Source of the DNA: Candidatus Binatia bacterium
GTDB taxonomy: Bacteria; Desulfobacterota; Binatia; UBA1149; JAJCZL01
Assembly: GCA_028278325.1 (NCBI GenBank)
Contig: JANQEO010000151.1
Span: 62,001-126,000 of the forward strand
DNA length: 64,000 nt
Reading direction: 5' to 3'
A model generated the notes under the pieces. The model ran no database searches and was not told where the DNA came from. It was given only the letters and a program-made list of their open reading frames with translations. Made by a program: the position numbers and the translations under genes. Positions 25,479-34,359 of the stretch are shown here, one piece after another. Each line of letters opens with the position of its first letter. Position 1 is the first letter of the stretch.

Positions 25479-26348
25479 ATGAGCGACATCCCCGAGAGCC
25501 AGGCCGGACCCAACCAGGAACAGATAGACTACTGGAACGCCAACGCCGGCGAGAAGTGGGTCAGGCTGCAAGACTTGCTCGACGAACAGCTGCGGCAGTT
25601 CGGCGAAGCCGCAATGGACGCGGGCGGTGTAAGCGCCGGGGAATCCGTCATCGATGTCGGATGCGGTTGTGGTGATACCACCCTGGAATTGGCACGCAGG
25701 GTCGGACCCGAAGGCCGAGCGTTGGGCGTAGACATCTCGGCTCCCATGCTCGCTCGTGCCGCCGAAACGGCGCGTGCCGGCGGCGTGACCAACGCGAGTT
25801 TCGAGGAAGCCGATGCCCAGACCCATGCTTTCGCGGAGGGCGGGGCCGATCTGATTTTCTCGCGCTTCGGTATGATGTTCTTTGCCGACCCTCCCGCGGC
25901 CTTCGCCAACCTGCGGTCGGCACTGTCACCTGACGGCAGGTTTTCCCTGGTGTGCTGGCGCAGCATCCAGCAGAACCCATGGATGTTGATCCCGACCATG
26001 GCGGCCATGCAGCACATCGAGATAGAGATCCCGAAGGACCCCTACGCTCCCGGTCCTTTTTCCCTGGCCGACGAGGGACACCTCACCGAAGTCCTCGAGA
26101 AGGGCGGCCTCAACGATATCGACCTGGCGCCCTACGACACGGCCATGACGCTCGCGGCTGGCGCGTCCGTCGACGAAGCTGCGAGGTTCATGATGGAGAT
26201 GGGCCCGATGGCCAGAGTGCTTCCCTCGGTCGACGAGGATACCAAGGCCAGGGTCGTAGAGGCGGTACGTGATTCCTTGGCTCCTCACGAAAGCGACGCC
26301 GGTATCGTTATGGATGCGGCGGCGTGGATCGTGAGCGCCCGGCGCTGA
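25479..26348 (+). CDS. Class I SAM-dependent methyltransferase
   Basis: 289 aa. Motif I is VIDVGCGCGDTTLELARRVG near residues 60-80, followed by GVDISAPML and a post-motif DLIFSRFGMMFF. Resembles UbiE-type and small-molecule methyltransferases. No conserved cysteine triad of ArsM is present. Between the antiporter and an alpha/beta hydrolase on the opposite strand. Substrate unknown. Confidence 0.9.
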   Translation: MSDIPESQAGPNQEQIDYWNANAGEKWVRLQDLLDEQLRQFGEAAMDAGGVSAGESVIDVGCGCGDTTLELARRVGPEGRALGVDISAPMLARAAETARAGGVTNASFEEADAQTHAFAEGGADLIFSRFGMMFFADPPAAFANLRSALSPDGRFSLVCWRSIQQNPWMLIPTMAAMQHIEIEIPKDPYAPGPFSLADEGHLTEVLEKGGLNDIDLAPYDTAMTLAAGASVDEAARFMMEMGPMARVLPSVDEDTKARVVEAVRDSLAPHESDAGIVMDAAAWIVSARR

Positions 26349-26368
26349 GCCCGGGGCCGGCCGGTCGT

Positions 26369-27205
26369 CTAGTCGAGAGAATCGAGGAAGTCGCACAAGA
26401 CTTCCACGAAGCGATCGGGAGCCTGGATCTGGGGGTTGTGTCCCGCCCCCTCGATAATCTCGTAGCGGCTGCCCGATATGGTCTCGTGCAGTTCCTCGGA
26501 GATGCGTATGAAGCTCGGGTCTTCGTCGCGGCCGCGCATTATCAGCGTGGGCTTGTTGAAACCGGCCAGCGCTTCGAGGCTGCTCTGCCTGTCGCGCATG
26601 CCGACGGCGCAGTTGAAGTACCCGGTTGTCGAGGTCAGTGCGAATTCCTCGCGCACTAAGCTGCGGTACTCTTCGGGTATCAGGTTGACATCGCGATAGC
26701 CCTTTTCGACCTGGTAGTCGTAGAGGCCGGTCATCCCGTGTTCCCGCGCTATGCTGCGGCGATTGTCCGAGACCAGGGCATTGAGGCCTTTGATCCAGTC
26801 CTCGGTCTGTCCGCCGCCGGCGCTGTCGACGAGGATCAGGGCGCGCACGGAATCCGGATGCGCGATCGCGAACTCCTCCGCTACCGCGCCACCCATCGAA
26901 TGGCCGACGACCACCGACGGTGAAAAGCCCAGGTCCGATGCCAGCTCGTGGTGGGCACGCGCCAGTGCATCCATTCCGTAGATCTCGGGATCTTCGGGTG
27001 CGGCGGACCTGCCGTGACCGGGATGGTCGGGACTCAGTGTACGAAAGCCCGCTTCGACGAGATGCGGCGCCACCAGCGCCCAGTTACGGCTATTGCCGGT
27101 GAAACCGTGCAGTAACATCATCGGCGCGGCGTCTTCGGCGCCGGCGATCCGATATGCGATGCCCGTCTCGTCGACCGACAGGCTTGCGTGGGAGTATCCG
27201 AACAT
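26369..27205 (-). CDS. Alpha/beta hydrolase (MhpC-like)
   Basis: 278 aa. Oxyanion motif LLHGFTGNSRNW, nucleophile elbow GHSMGG (Ser near residue 102), late Asp in IMRGRDEDP, and His in EGAGHNPQIQAP. The set matches carbon-carbon-bond hydrolases of meta-cleavage pathways and esterases. It lies 3 bases after the haloalkane dehalogenase gene on the same strand, so they are cotranscribed. Exact substrate unknown. Confidence 0.9.
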   Translation of the reverse strand: MFGYSHASLSVDETGIAYRIAGAEDAAPMMLLHGFTGNSRNWALVAPHLVEAGFRTLSPDHPGHGRSAAPEDPEIYGMDALARAHHELASDLGFSPSVVVGHSMGGAVAEEFAIAHPDSVRALILVDSAGGGQTEDWIKGLNALVSDNRRSIAREHGMTGLYDYQVEKGYRDVNLIPEEYRSLVREEFALTSTTGYFNCAVGMRDRQSSLEALAGFNKPTLIMRGRDEDPSFIRISEELHETISGSRYEIIEGAGHNPQIQAPDRFVEVLCDFLDSLD

Positions 27206-27208
27206 CGA

Positions 27209-28093
27209 TCAGTCCAGTGTATCGTACCAATCCGAAATCGCCCTACCGATTTCGTCGGGGGAGTCTTCTTGAACGAAGTGGCTGCCCTTGACCGTGACTT
27301 CGACCTGGTTGGGCCAACTGCGGCAGAACTCTCTCGCCTTGCCGATGAGGATGGCTCCGGGCTCGGCGTTTATGAAGAGCTTGGGCGGTGACGCGCCGTC
27401 GCTCAGCCACTTCCCGTATTCCGTCACGATCTCCACTACGTCAACCGGCTCCCCCTCGACGGGAATCTCGCGCGGCCAGGTGAGCGTCGGCCTCCTGCTT
27501 TCTCCGGCCTCGAGGTAGGGGCGGCGGTAGACGTTCATTTCCTCGTCGGTGAGTCCGCGGAGCACCGCGCCCGGCAGAACCTGTTCGACGAAAGTGTTTT
27601 GCTCGAGCACCATCGTCTCGCCCGCAGGAGAGCGGAAACCCTGGAACACCGGCTTGACGACCTCGGGCCAGTCGGCCCAGGTCAGGGGAAGAAGGATGGC
27701 CTCCATGTATGCAATCCCCTTTACGCTGTCCCTGTGGCGGTTGGACCAGTCGAATCCGAGCGCCGACCCCCAATCGTGGATAACGAAGGTCACCTTGTCG
27801 GTCACACCCAAAGTTTCGAGCAAGGCGTCGAGGTATTCACGATGCTCGACGAAGCGGTATCTGCCGGGGCCGCTGTCGTCGAGTTTGTCCGAGTCGCCCA
27901 TACCGATGAGATCGGGGGCGATGCAGCGGCCCTGGCCTTCGAGGTGGGGTATGATGTTGCGCCACAAGTAGGAAGAGGTGGGGTTGCCGTGGAGGAAGAC
28001 GATGGGATCGCCTTGGCCCGTTTCCACGTAGGCCATCGATTTGCCCTTCACCGTCGCTCGCTTCTTCTCGTAGCGTTCCGATGCCTCGATCAT
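27209..28093 (-). CDS. dhaA: Haloalkane dehalogenase
   Basis: 294 aa from the ATG at 28093 (GGAAAGGAG upstream). The catalytic pentad of the HLD-II (DhaA) subfamily is visible: D107 nucleophile with halide-stabilising W108 (IHDWGS), N37 ([10 protein letters not shown]), acid E131 (YMEAILLP) and base His in KGSHFVQED. Length equals DhaA (293 aa). Hydrolyses haloalkanes to alcohol and halide in the cytoplasm. Some members are active in marine and soil bacteria without known haloalkane use, so the natural substrate is open. Upstream of an MhpC-like hydrolase. Confidence 0.93.
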   Translation of the reverse strand: MIEASERYEKKRATVKGKSMAYVETGQGDPIVFLHGNPTSSYLWRNIIPHLEGQGRCIAPDLIGMGDSDKLDDSGPGRYRFVEHREYLDALLETLGVTDKVTFVIHDWGSALGFDWSNRHRDSVKGIAYMEAILLPLTWADWPEVVKPVFQGFRSPAGETMVLEQNTFVEQVLPGAVLRGLTDEEMNVYRRPYLEAGESRRPTLTWPREIPVEGEPVDVVEIVTEYGKWLSDGASPPKLFINAEPGAILIGKAREFCRSWPNQVEVTVKGSHFVQEDSPDEIGRAISDWYDTLD

Positions 28094-28121
28094 TGTCTCG
28101 TCTCCTTTCCTGGAAACCCGG

Positions 28122-29147
28122 TCATCCGCCGATTTGATACATCTCGATCTTGGAGCTGCGCCCGCCGAGACCGGCCCGCTCTTCCGAATACCGGTCCTCA
28201 CGCATCGCCCAGGTCCCTTGGACGATCTGAGACAGCTCTTCGTCGTCGGCGCCGCTTCGCATCGGGCCCCGCAGGTCGCGTCCGGTATCCGCGAACAGGC
28301 AGGTGATCAACTGGCCGTCGGTGGAGAGCCTTGCTCTCGTGCAGCCGCCGCAGAAGGGCTGGCTCACCGAGGCGATCAGGCCGATCTCACCAGACCCGTC
28401 CTTGTACTTGTAGCGCCTCGACACTTCGCCTGCGTAGTTGGGATCGGCCGGCTCCAGCGGCATCTCCGCGTCTATCGCGGCGTGTATTTCCTTGGCGGAT
28501 ACCACGTCGTCGGCGTGCCAGCCGTTGAGCGTGCCGACGTCCATGTACTCGATGAAGCGCATGATGTGACCGCGTTCCTTGAAGTAGCGCGCCAGTTCGA
28601 CGAGGCAGTGATCGTTGACGCCGCGTTGAACCATGCAATTGATCTTCAACGGGCTGAATCCGGCGGCTTCGGCCGCTTCGATGCCCGCCATGACTTTTTC
28701 GACGGGATAGTTGCGCCCGTTCATCTTCTTGAACACCTCGGGATCGAGCGCGTCGACGCTGACCGTCAGCCGTTGAAGGCCGGCTTTGCGTAGAGAGACG
28801 GCCAGTTCCGGCAAGAGATAACCGTTGGTGGTCAAGGCGAGGTCTTCGATGCCGTCGATGTCGGCGAGCTTGGCGATGAGCGAGGGCAGCTCCGTTCTCA
28901 GTAGGGGTTCGCCGCCGGTTATGCGAATCTTTTTCACGCCGAGCTCGGCGGTGATGCGCGCTATCCTCTCGATTTCTTCGTAGGTCAGCAGATCCGGCCG
29001 CGGCATGAACTCGTAACGGTCGCCGTAGATCTCGGCGGGCATGCAGTAGGGGCAGCGGAAATTGCAGCGGTCCGTCACCGAGATGCGGAGATCTCGCATG
29101 GGGCGCTCGAACCTGTCGAGGGTGGTCGCGTCGGTCTGTGCGGGCAT
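28122..29147 (-). CDS. moaA: GTP 3',8-cyclase MoaA
   Basis: About 341 aa taking the ATG at 29147. N-terminal radical-SAM cluster C28xxxC32xxC35 ([13 protein letters not shown]), GGEPLL motif, second Fe-S cluster in [18 protein letters not shown], and the conserved C-terminal GG (MYQIGG). Catalyses the first step of molybdenum cofactor synthesis, GTP to 3',8-cH2GTP. No other moa gene is in the window. Upstream of dhaA on the same strand with a 28-base gap. Confidence 0.95.
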   Translation of the reverse strand: MPAQTDATTLDRFERPMRDLRISVTDRCNFRCPYCMPAEIYGDRYEFMPRPDLLTYEEIERIARITAELGVKKIRITGGEPLLRTELPSLIAKLADIDGIEDLALTTNGYLLPELAVSLRKAGLQRLTVSVDALDPEVFKKMNGRNYPVEKVMAGIEAAEAAGFSPLKINCMVQRGVNDHCLVELARYFKERGHIMRFIEYMDVGTLNGWHADDVVSAKEIHAAIDAEMPLEPADPNYAGEVSRRYKYKDGSGEIGLIASVSQPFCGGCTRARLSTDGQLITCLFADTGRDLRGPMRSGADDEELSQIVQGTWAMREDRYSEERAGLGGRSSKIEMYQIGG

Positions 29148-29223
29148 CGGTCGCAGGCCTGAAAGCCGGACCAAGACTAGATTCGTTGAGGAGCTAACGC
29201 GACCGGGATGGGCAGCCTCGGCG

Positions 29224-29757
29224 TCAGCCGATGCCGAGTTTGCGGCGGGCTTCCTCCGACATCATCTGCGGTCCCCATAGAGGTTCCCAGACGATGTCGA
29301 CCTGAGCGCTGCTGACCTCGGACAGGCCGGCGATCTTCATTTGCGCGTCGCCGGCGATGGCCGCGCCCATGCCGCAGCCCGGGGCGGTAAGAGTCATCTT
29401 GACCTCGACACGGTTGCCACCGTTGTCGTCAGGCATTACGCGAAGATCGTAGATGAGACCGAGGTCGACAATGTTGACAGGAATCTCCGGGTCGTAGCAT
29501 GTGCGAAGTGCCGACCACACGGTTTCCTCGAGGGTGCCGCCGGGTTCGATCTTCGCCTCTTCGGGAACTTCCAAGCCGAGGGCGTCGGCGTCCTGGCCGG
29601 CGATGCGAAACAATCCCCCGAGCACCGGCACCTGAACGGTGTAGGTTCCGCCGAGGGACTGCACGATCGTAACCTCGGTGCCTTTCTCCAATTCGGCTAC
29701 ATCGCCGATCGGAATCTGGACGGCCTGACAGTCGCGCTTCAGTTCGACATGCTGCAT
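29224..29757 (-). CDS. sufT: SufT-type Fe-S cluster assembly protein
   Basis: 177 aa. The second half is the DUF59/MIP18 domain (LRTCYDPEIPVNIVDLGLIYDL; MTLTAPGCGM with the reactive Cys). The N-terminal 80 residues (GTEVTIVQSLGGTYTVQV, LFRIAGQDADALG) match the SufT extension. SufT helps Fe-S maturation under high demand. An IscR-type site lies 23 bases upstream of the start. No sufBCDS in the window. Confidence 0.9.
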   Translation of the reverse strand: MQHVELKRDCQAVQIPIGDVAELEKGTEVTIVQSLGGTYTVQVPVLGGLFRIAGQDADALGLEVPEEAKIEPGGTLEETVWSALRTCYDPEIPVNIVDLGLIYDLRVMPDDNGGNRVEVKMTLTAPGCGMGAAIAGDAQMKIAGLSEVSSAQVDIVWEPLWGPQMMSEEARRKLGIG

Positions 29758-29779
29758 GGGGGCTTCTCCTCAGCGCGGG

Positions 29780-29804
29780 ATACTAGACCGATTTAGTCTG
29801 AATT
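29780..29804. promoter_or_regulatory. IscR type-1-like operator upstream of sufT
   Basis: The 25 bases match 19 positions of the type-1 IscR consensus (ATASYTGACTRWWWYAGTCRR and STAT) by my count, with half-sites AGAC (29785-29788) and GTCT (29796-29799) around an AT-rich centre. Confidence 0.5.
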
Positions 29805-29992
29805 ACAAAGCCCGCGTGCCGACGGGTTCCCGGGCCTACGAACCCGGGCTTCCCGCTGGAGGCGAGCCCGCGCTGGATGGCGACATTGTATATGGGGAGC
29901 TATCCTCGCCCGGTTCGCGCCGGCTCGAAGTATCAGCTTGCGTTGCCGCGGTTTGCGCCGGAGCCAGCCGCATCGCCAGGGGAGTTTTCTTG

Positions 29993-30610
29993 ATGGACGA
30001 TATCAAACGTTTGGGTGTGTTGCTGTTTCCCGACTTCGAACTCCTCGACGTATGCGGACCCCTGCAGATGTTCGGCAATCTTCCCGACACATACGAGATC
30101 GTGACCGTTGCAAGGTCCTCTGCGCCGGTGAGCAGCAGGCAGGGGGTTGTACTCGAGATCGACCATAGCCTCGATCACGCTCCCGACCTCGACGTGCTTC
30201 TCGTTCCCGGTGGTCTGGGAACGCGCGAGGAAGTCGACAACGAAGCATTGATCGGCTGGCTCGGACAGAGGGCTGGGCTGGCCGAAGTCGTTGCCACCGT
30301 CTGCACGGGAGCCGCGCTGCTGGCCCGCACGGGAAGCCTCGATGGACGCCGCGCGACTACCAACAAGAGAGCTTTCGCTTGGGTGTGTGAACAGGGCCCG
30401 GCCGTCGACTGGGTCAGACAGGCGCGCTGGGTTCAGGACGGCAAGTTCTGGACATCATCGGGAGTATCGGCCGGGATCGATATGGCCTTGGCGATGATAT
30501 CCCGACTCGTCTCCGTCGAGGCTGCCAAAGCCCTGGCCCTTGCGGCCGAGTACGAGTGGAGCCGCGATCCGGCCCACGATCCTTTCGCTGCCCGTCACGG
30601 ATTGGTCTGA
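29993..30610 (+). CDS. DJ-1/PfpI family protein
   Basis: 205 aa from the ATG at 29993 (GGGGAG upstream); the longer frame would overlap the IscR-like site. Nucleophile elbow Cys104 in ATVCTGAALLA and supporting Glu16 (DFELLDVCGPL). The block GSLDGRRATTNKRAFAW is typical of the isonitrile hydratase/ThiJ-like branch. No AraC HTH domain is attached. Could be an isonitrile hydratase, glyoxalase III or regulator remnant; function not determined. Confidence 0.88.
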   Translation: MDDIKRLGVLLFPDFELLDVCGPLQMFGNLPDTYEIVTVARSSAPVSSRQGVVLEIDHSLDHAPDLDVLLVPGGLGTREEVDNEALIGWLGQRAGLAEVVATVCTGAALLARTGSLDGRRATTNKRAFAWVCEQGPAVDWVRQARWVQDGKFWTSSGVSAGIDMALAMISRLVSVEAAKALALAAEYEWSRDPAHDPFAARHGLV

Positions 30611-30626
30611 GTAGCGCGGTGCGACC

Positions 30627-31127
30627 TCACGCACGGCACCCTTCGTGACGCAGCAGCCAGCGCTTACGGTCGAGTCCGCCTCCGTAGCCACCCAGGGTTC
30701 CGTCGGCGCTGATCACTCGGTGGCAGGGGACTACCAGCACGACAGGATTGCTGCCGTTGGCTGCGCCGACGGCACGCGCGGCTTTACCGCGGCCGATCTT
30801 GCGAGCGATATCTGCGTAGGAAGCGGTCTTGCCGGCGGGGATCTTGCGCAGCGCCGACCACACCTCGCGTTGGAACGGCGTGCCGCCCGTTTTCACTTCG
30901 ATCCGGTCGAGAGCTTCGAGATTCCCATCGAGATAGCGGCGGACTTGTTCGGCCTGCTTGGACGGTGAGGAGTTTTCCACGAGTTCCACCGTTCCGAAGT
31001 GGGCCTGTAGAAGTTTCATCATGCGGTCTTCGCAGTCTTCGAAGTCCAGAGCGTAGACGCAACGGCCGTTGCCGACCACGAGCACGTTGCCGATCGGGGA
31101 CTCTACACGGTCAAGATCGAGTTGCAT
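30627..31127 (-). CDS. ogt: Methylated-DNA--protein-cysteine methyltransferase
   Basis: 166 aa from the ATG at 31127. Methyl-acceptor motif VVPCHRV with C135, and the DNA-binding helix near TASYADIARKIGRGKAARAVG (RAVGAANG). Removes O6-methylguanine and O4-methylthymine lesions by suicide transfer. Overlaps the 3' end of the ada-alkA gene by 17 bases, so the two make one alkylation-repair operon; it supplies the O6-alkyl activity missing from the Ada part of its neighbour. Confidence 0.95.
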   Translation of the reverse strand: MQLDLDRVESPIGNVLVVGNGRCVYALDFEDCEDRMMKLLQAHFGTVELVENSSPSKQAEQVRRYLDGNLEALDRIEVKTGGTPFQREVWSALRKIPAGKTASYADIARKIGRGKAARAVGAANGSNPVVLVVPCHRVISADGTLGGYGGGLDRKRWLLRHEGCRA

Positions 31128-32604
31128 TTCGTTTTCCCTCCATCTTCCAGAGATGCATGGCTGCGTAGGCGCGCCACGGCCTCCATGATTCGGCGCGCTC
31201 GCGCACTTGCTTCGCGCTCGGACGCCGCGGGCCGTTCTGCAGGGCGCGTTGCAGACCGAGATCGCCCGCCGGGAAAGCATCGGGTTCGCGAAGAGCGCGC
31301 ATCGCTATGTACTGAGCCGTCCACTCTCCGATGCCCGGAAGCGCTTGAAGCTCCTCGACGGTTTCGTCGAGGCCGCGTGAGACATCGAGGTCGATGCGGC
31401 CGTCGGCGACGGCGCGTGCCAGGGATCTGATCGCCTGCGCGCGCGCACGGATCACGCCGACCTCGGTGAGATCGGAATCGGCCAGCACTCGTGGGGACGG
31501 AAACTCGTGCGTGAGGCCGGCCTCTTCACCGGCGGGATCACTGATCTCGAGAGCCCGACCGTAGCTTCGTGCTACACGGCCGGCCAGGGTGGTGGCGCCC
31601 TTGACGCTCACTTGCTGACCGAGCACGGCGCGCACGGCAAGCTCGAAGCCGCTCCAAGAGCCCGGCACTCTCAGGCCCGGTGCGTCGGCGACGGCCCGTT
31701 CGAGAGTCTTGTCGCCGCGAAGCTGAGAGCGGATCGCGCCGGGGTCGGCGCCGAGATCGAATATCCTGCGCAGCCTCTCGGCTACCTGGATGAGCACGGC
31801 CGTGTCACTCAGGCGTATGCGCGCCAGCAGATGGTCGCTTCCCTTCACGGAACCGACTTCGACGATGCCGCTGACCTCGCCTCGAGCGCCGGTGAGGGTG
31901 ATCGTACGCAGATAGCGATCACCCGATACGGCCTCCACTCCCGGCGTCGCACGTCCGCCGAGGTAGGACAGCATCGATCTCCACTCGTAGGGAGCCCGGT
32001 ATGGAAGGATCAAGTTCAGATCCGGATTGTCGGCAGCGGCGGTCTCGGCACCGGCGCGACGCAGCTCGCTGGGATTCTTGCCGTAGGTCTTTTTGATGGC
32101 GTCGTTGAAACGCCTGATGCTGGCAAAGCCGGAGCCGAACGCGATCTCGGTCATAGGCAGGGCGGTTTCGTCGATGAGCTTCTTCGCGAAAAGTATCCGC
32201 CGTGTTTGGGCAACTGCTACGGGCGAGGCTCCGAGATGCTGCATGAAAAGCCGGCGCAGATGACGATCGCCGACTCCCAGGCGCTCGGACAGCTCTTCAA
32301 CCCCGCCGTTGTCGAGGACTCCGTCGGCGATCAAGCGAAGAGCCCTGGAGACGGTAGCCGAGGTACCCAGCCATGCTGGTGTTCCGGGCGAAGCTTCCGG
32401 CCGGCAGCGGAGACAAGGGCGATATCCCTGCTCTTGAGCGGCGGCGGCGCACGGAACGAAGATGCAATTCTCCCGGCGCGGAGTTCTCGCCGGACAGATG
32501 GGGCGGCAATAGATGCCGGTAGAGCGCACAGCGGTGAAGAAGCGACCGTCGAAACGCGCGTCGCGCGTTCGAAGCGCCCGGTAGCATGCGTCCTGATCGA
32601 GCAT
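31111..32604 (-). CDS. Ada metal-binding/AraC/AlkA fusion (bifunctional regulator and 3-methyladenine glycosylase)
   Basis: 497 aa from the ATG at 32604. Residues 1-75: Ada N-terminal Zn domain with C33, C37, C64 and C67 (IYCRPIC; CLRC), where C33 (the counterpart of E. coli Cys38) would accept methyl groups from phosphotriesters. Residues 85-190: AraC HTH (EELSERLGVGDRHLRRLF; FGSGFASIRRFNDAI). Residues 205-490: AlkA N-terminal and HhH glycosylase domain (LPGIGEWTAQYIAMRAL with the catalytic Asp in EPDAFPAGDLGL). So damage sensor, activator and base-excision enzyme are in one chain. Confidence 0.93.
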   Translation of the reverse strand: MLDQDACYRALRTRDARFDGRFFTAVRSTGIYCRPICPARTPRRENCIFVPCAAAAQEQGYRPCLRCRPEASPGTPAWLGTSATVSRALRLIADGVLDNGGVEELSERLGVGDRHLRRLFMQHLGASPVAVAQTRRILFAKKLIDETALPMTEIAFGSGFASIRRFNDAIKKTYGKNPSELRRAGAETAAADNPDLNLILPYRAPYEWRSMLSYLGGRATPGVEAVSGDRYLRTITLTGARGEVSGIVEVGSVKGSDHLLARIRLSDTAVLIQVAERLRRIFDLGADPGAIRSQLRGDKTLERAVADAPGLRVPGSWSGFELAVRAVLGQQVSVKGATTLAGRVARSYGRALEISDPAGEEAGLTHEFPSPRVLADSDLTEVGVIRARAQAIRSLARAVADGRIDLDVSRGLDETVEELQALPGIGEWTAQYIAMRALREPDAFPAGDLGLQRALQNGPRRPSAKQVRERAESWRPWRAYAAMHLWKMEGKRNATRS

Positions 32605-32714
32605 GATGACCCTTACATAACCTCTGACGGTTCCAGAGTCTGGCCATAATCGGACATCAACGTAGACGCCAGCAATGCGGGCCATTTTTCGATTGACGCC
32701 GGACAGGAGGCTGT

Positions 32715-32748
32715 GTAGAAGAGATTCATGACCATGAATCATCTCTAC
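32715..32748. repeat. Interrupted inverted repeat
   Basis: GTAGA (32715-32719) + 3 bases + GATTCAT (32723-32729), then a 4-base centre, ATGAATC (32734-32740) + 3 bases + TCTAC (32744-32748). Twelve of fifteen pairs match. It could be an operator or an mRNA hairpin. Confidence 0.65.
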
Positions 32749-32820
32749 GTAGCTGTAGCGCTCAAGCCCGCGTCGTGGACGAAGGCGCGCACCTGCGTGG
32801 GAGGGGTTCCGGTCGGATAG
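32734..32820 (+). CDS. Possible leader peptide (28 codons)
   Basis: An ATG at 32734 opens a frame of 28 residues that begins MNHLYVAVALKPASW and stops with TAG at 32818, 26 bases before a terminator-like hairpin. An in-frame ATG two codons earlier is possible. A ribosome site is weak (AGGAGG is about 20 bases upstream). No run of a regulatory amino acid is seen, so its role as a leader peptide is speculative. Confidence 0.25.
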   Translation: MNHLYVAVALKPASWTKARTCVGGVPVG

Positions 32821-32845
32821 CACAAGCGACCAGACACGAACTTGG

Positions 32846-32879
32846 AACCCTCCCGCCGAAGCCGGCCGGAGGGTTTTTT
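32846..32879 (+). terminator. Intrinsic terminator or attenuator upstream of the MFS gene
   Basis: Stem AACCCTCC (32846-32853) with GGAGGGTT (32868-32875), an inner GCC/GGC pairing and a T6 run at 32874-32879. An upstream stretch GGGAGGGGTTCC could pair with GGAACCCTCCC instead and open it, the layout of an antiterminator. Confidence 0.6.
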
Positions 32880-32928
32880 GTTGCCCGCTCGACAAAGATC
32901 CCCGGCTCTCGGCGGCCGGAGCAATGCA

Positions 32929-34269
32929 ATGAGCGAGCAACAAACGAGATCCCCACGTCGACGACGGGGCATGTCGCCGGCGCAGAGCCGCAGGCGCCCC
33001 GTGCTCTTCAGCCCGGCGATGACGCGCGCCTTGTTGGCCAGTTCGGCCTACGGATTCGCGCTGTCGACCTACAATCTGCTGCCGAAGTTCATGGTTTCGG
33101 AACTGGCTACGGGCCCGGCCGAGATCGGCATGGTCACGTCCGCTTTCGGTGTCGCCACCGTCGCCGCAGTGCCCGCGGTTGCGCGCTGGGTAGACAGTCT
33201 CGACCGCCGTTTCATGATCTCTGCCGGCTCTGCAGTGATGGCCGTTTCGTCTCTGGCGTTCACCATCGTCGATAGCTACGGCTTCACGCTGGTCGCGCTC
33301 AGGGCTGCTCAAGGGGCGTCTTTTGCCGCCGTGCTCACGGCCATCGGTACCTTGACCGCCGACATGGCCCCCGCTCCGAGGCTGAGCGAGGCGCTGGGTT
33401 TGGTCGGGGGCAGCATGCTGGCCATGAACGCCGTGGCCCCCGTGATCGTCGAACCGTTGGCGGCCTCACACGGCTGGGCTCCTGTCTTCTTGCTCGCGGC
33501 GTTGTTCGCAGCTGCGGCTGCCGGTCTGTCGTTCACCTTCGCCGCTCCGCCCAGAGCTGCCGCGCGGGATGCCGACCGCGAAGGACTCTTGCCGATGATG
33601 GCGGACGCCAGGATGCGCCACTACGCATTGATAACGGCTTCTCTGGGGGCGGCGTTCGGTGTCATGTTCACCTTCGCCCAGCCCTTTGCGCTGGAGCTGG
33701 GGCGCAATGACATCAGCGGTTTCTTCGCCGCCTACTCCGCGGTTGCCATCGCCGTCAGACTCAGCGTGGGCCGGCTCACCGACAGGTTGGGGCGATTTCG
33801 TGTGTCGGTGTTTTCGCTTAACCTTTATACGGTCGTCGTATTGTCGACGGCCGGCCTCGAGCCCGGGCTTCTCGAGATCGTCGGGGCGGCGTTGGGATTG
33901 GCCCACGGCCTGTTCTTTCCGGCCTTCAACGCCATAGCGATTTCCGGTGCGGGTGCGGACCGCAAGGGCAGGGTGATGGCTCTGTTCACCGGCTCCTTCT
34001 ATGGGGGGCTTGGTCTGGGAGTTGTCGTCTTTGGTGTACTGGCGGACGCAGTCGGCTATCCGGCTGTCTTTGTTGCTGCGGGGTTGACGACGCTGATCTC
34101 GGGGACGCTGTTGGTTTTCTCGCCCGAGTTCCGGGGAGAGCACTTGGATTTTGCCCAAGAGCCGGAGCGGAGGCCTGATGCGCAGGCCGGCCGGATGCGG
34201 GAGCGATCCGCGGACAGAACTCTGGAGGCCGGTCTTCCGGCTACCGCTCGGGTCGCGGGCGGCGGGTGA
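32929..34269 (+). CDS. MFS transporter
   Basis: 446 aa from the ATG at 32929; a longer frame would run through the terminator hairpin. About 12 membrane helices with an Arg-rich cytoplasmic N-terminus (RSPRRRRG). Motifs of drug:H+ antiporters are present: GRLTDRLGRFR between helices 8 and 9, and a related form in the first loop. Likely efflux of a small molecule. The C-terminal 45 residues are hydrophilic. A terminator-like hairpin sits 50 bases upstream. Substrate unknown. Confidence 0.88.
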   Translation: MSEQQTRSPRRRRGMSPAQSRRRPVLFSPAMTRALLASSAYGFALSTYNLLPKFMVSELATGPAEIGMVTSAFGVATVAAVPAVARWVDSLDRRFMISAGSAVMAVSSLAFTIVDSYGFTLVALRAAQGASFAAVLTAIGTLTADMAPAPRLSEALGLVGGSMLAMNAVAPVIVEPLAASHGWAPVFLLAALFAAAAAGLSFTFAAPPRAAARDADREGLLPMMADARMRHYALITASLGAAFGVMFTFAQPFALELGRNDISGFFAAYSAVAIAVRLSVGRLTDRLGRFRVSVFSLNLYTVVVLSTAGLEPGLLEIVGAALGLAHGLFFPAFNAIAISGAGADRKGRVMALFTGSFYGGLGLGVVVFGVLADAVGYPAVFVAAGLTTLISGTLLVFSPEFRGEHLDFAQEPERRPDAQAGRMRERSADRTLEAGLPATARVAGGG

Positions 34270-34359
34270 ACGGTAGACAGAGCGACAGGCTTCATTTTGT
34301 GAGTCTTTCGTGGGAGAATTTCCGCTCGTCGCAGCGGGTACCAAGGAGGACGCACGACT

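Larger units (their letters stand above)
32605..32928. other. 324-base intergenic region between ada-alkA and the MFS gene
   Basis: Holds an interrupted inverted repeat (32715-32748), a 28-codon frame (32734-32820) and a terminator-like hairpin with T6 (32846-32879). No known riboswitch class is recognisable to me. Both flanking genes would start from here. Confidence 0.6.

Noticed and set aside
25479..26348. ArsM arsenite methyltransferase
   Set aside because: General class I motifs only; lacks the conserved cysteines of ArsM.
31507..32649. 380-aa frame opposite ada-alkA
   Set aside because: Antisense shadow of a well-supported gene.
32605..33312. 236-residue N-terminal extension of the Ada-AlkA protein
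   Set aside because: Overlaps the MFS gene and intergenic region, low-complexity shadow translation; Ada starts at MLDQDACYRAL as in known proteins.
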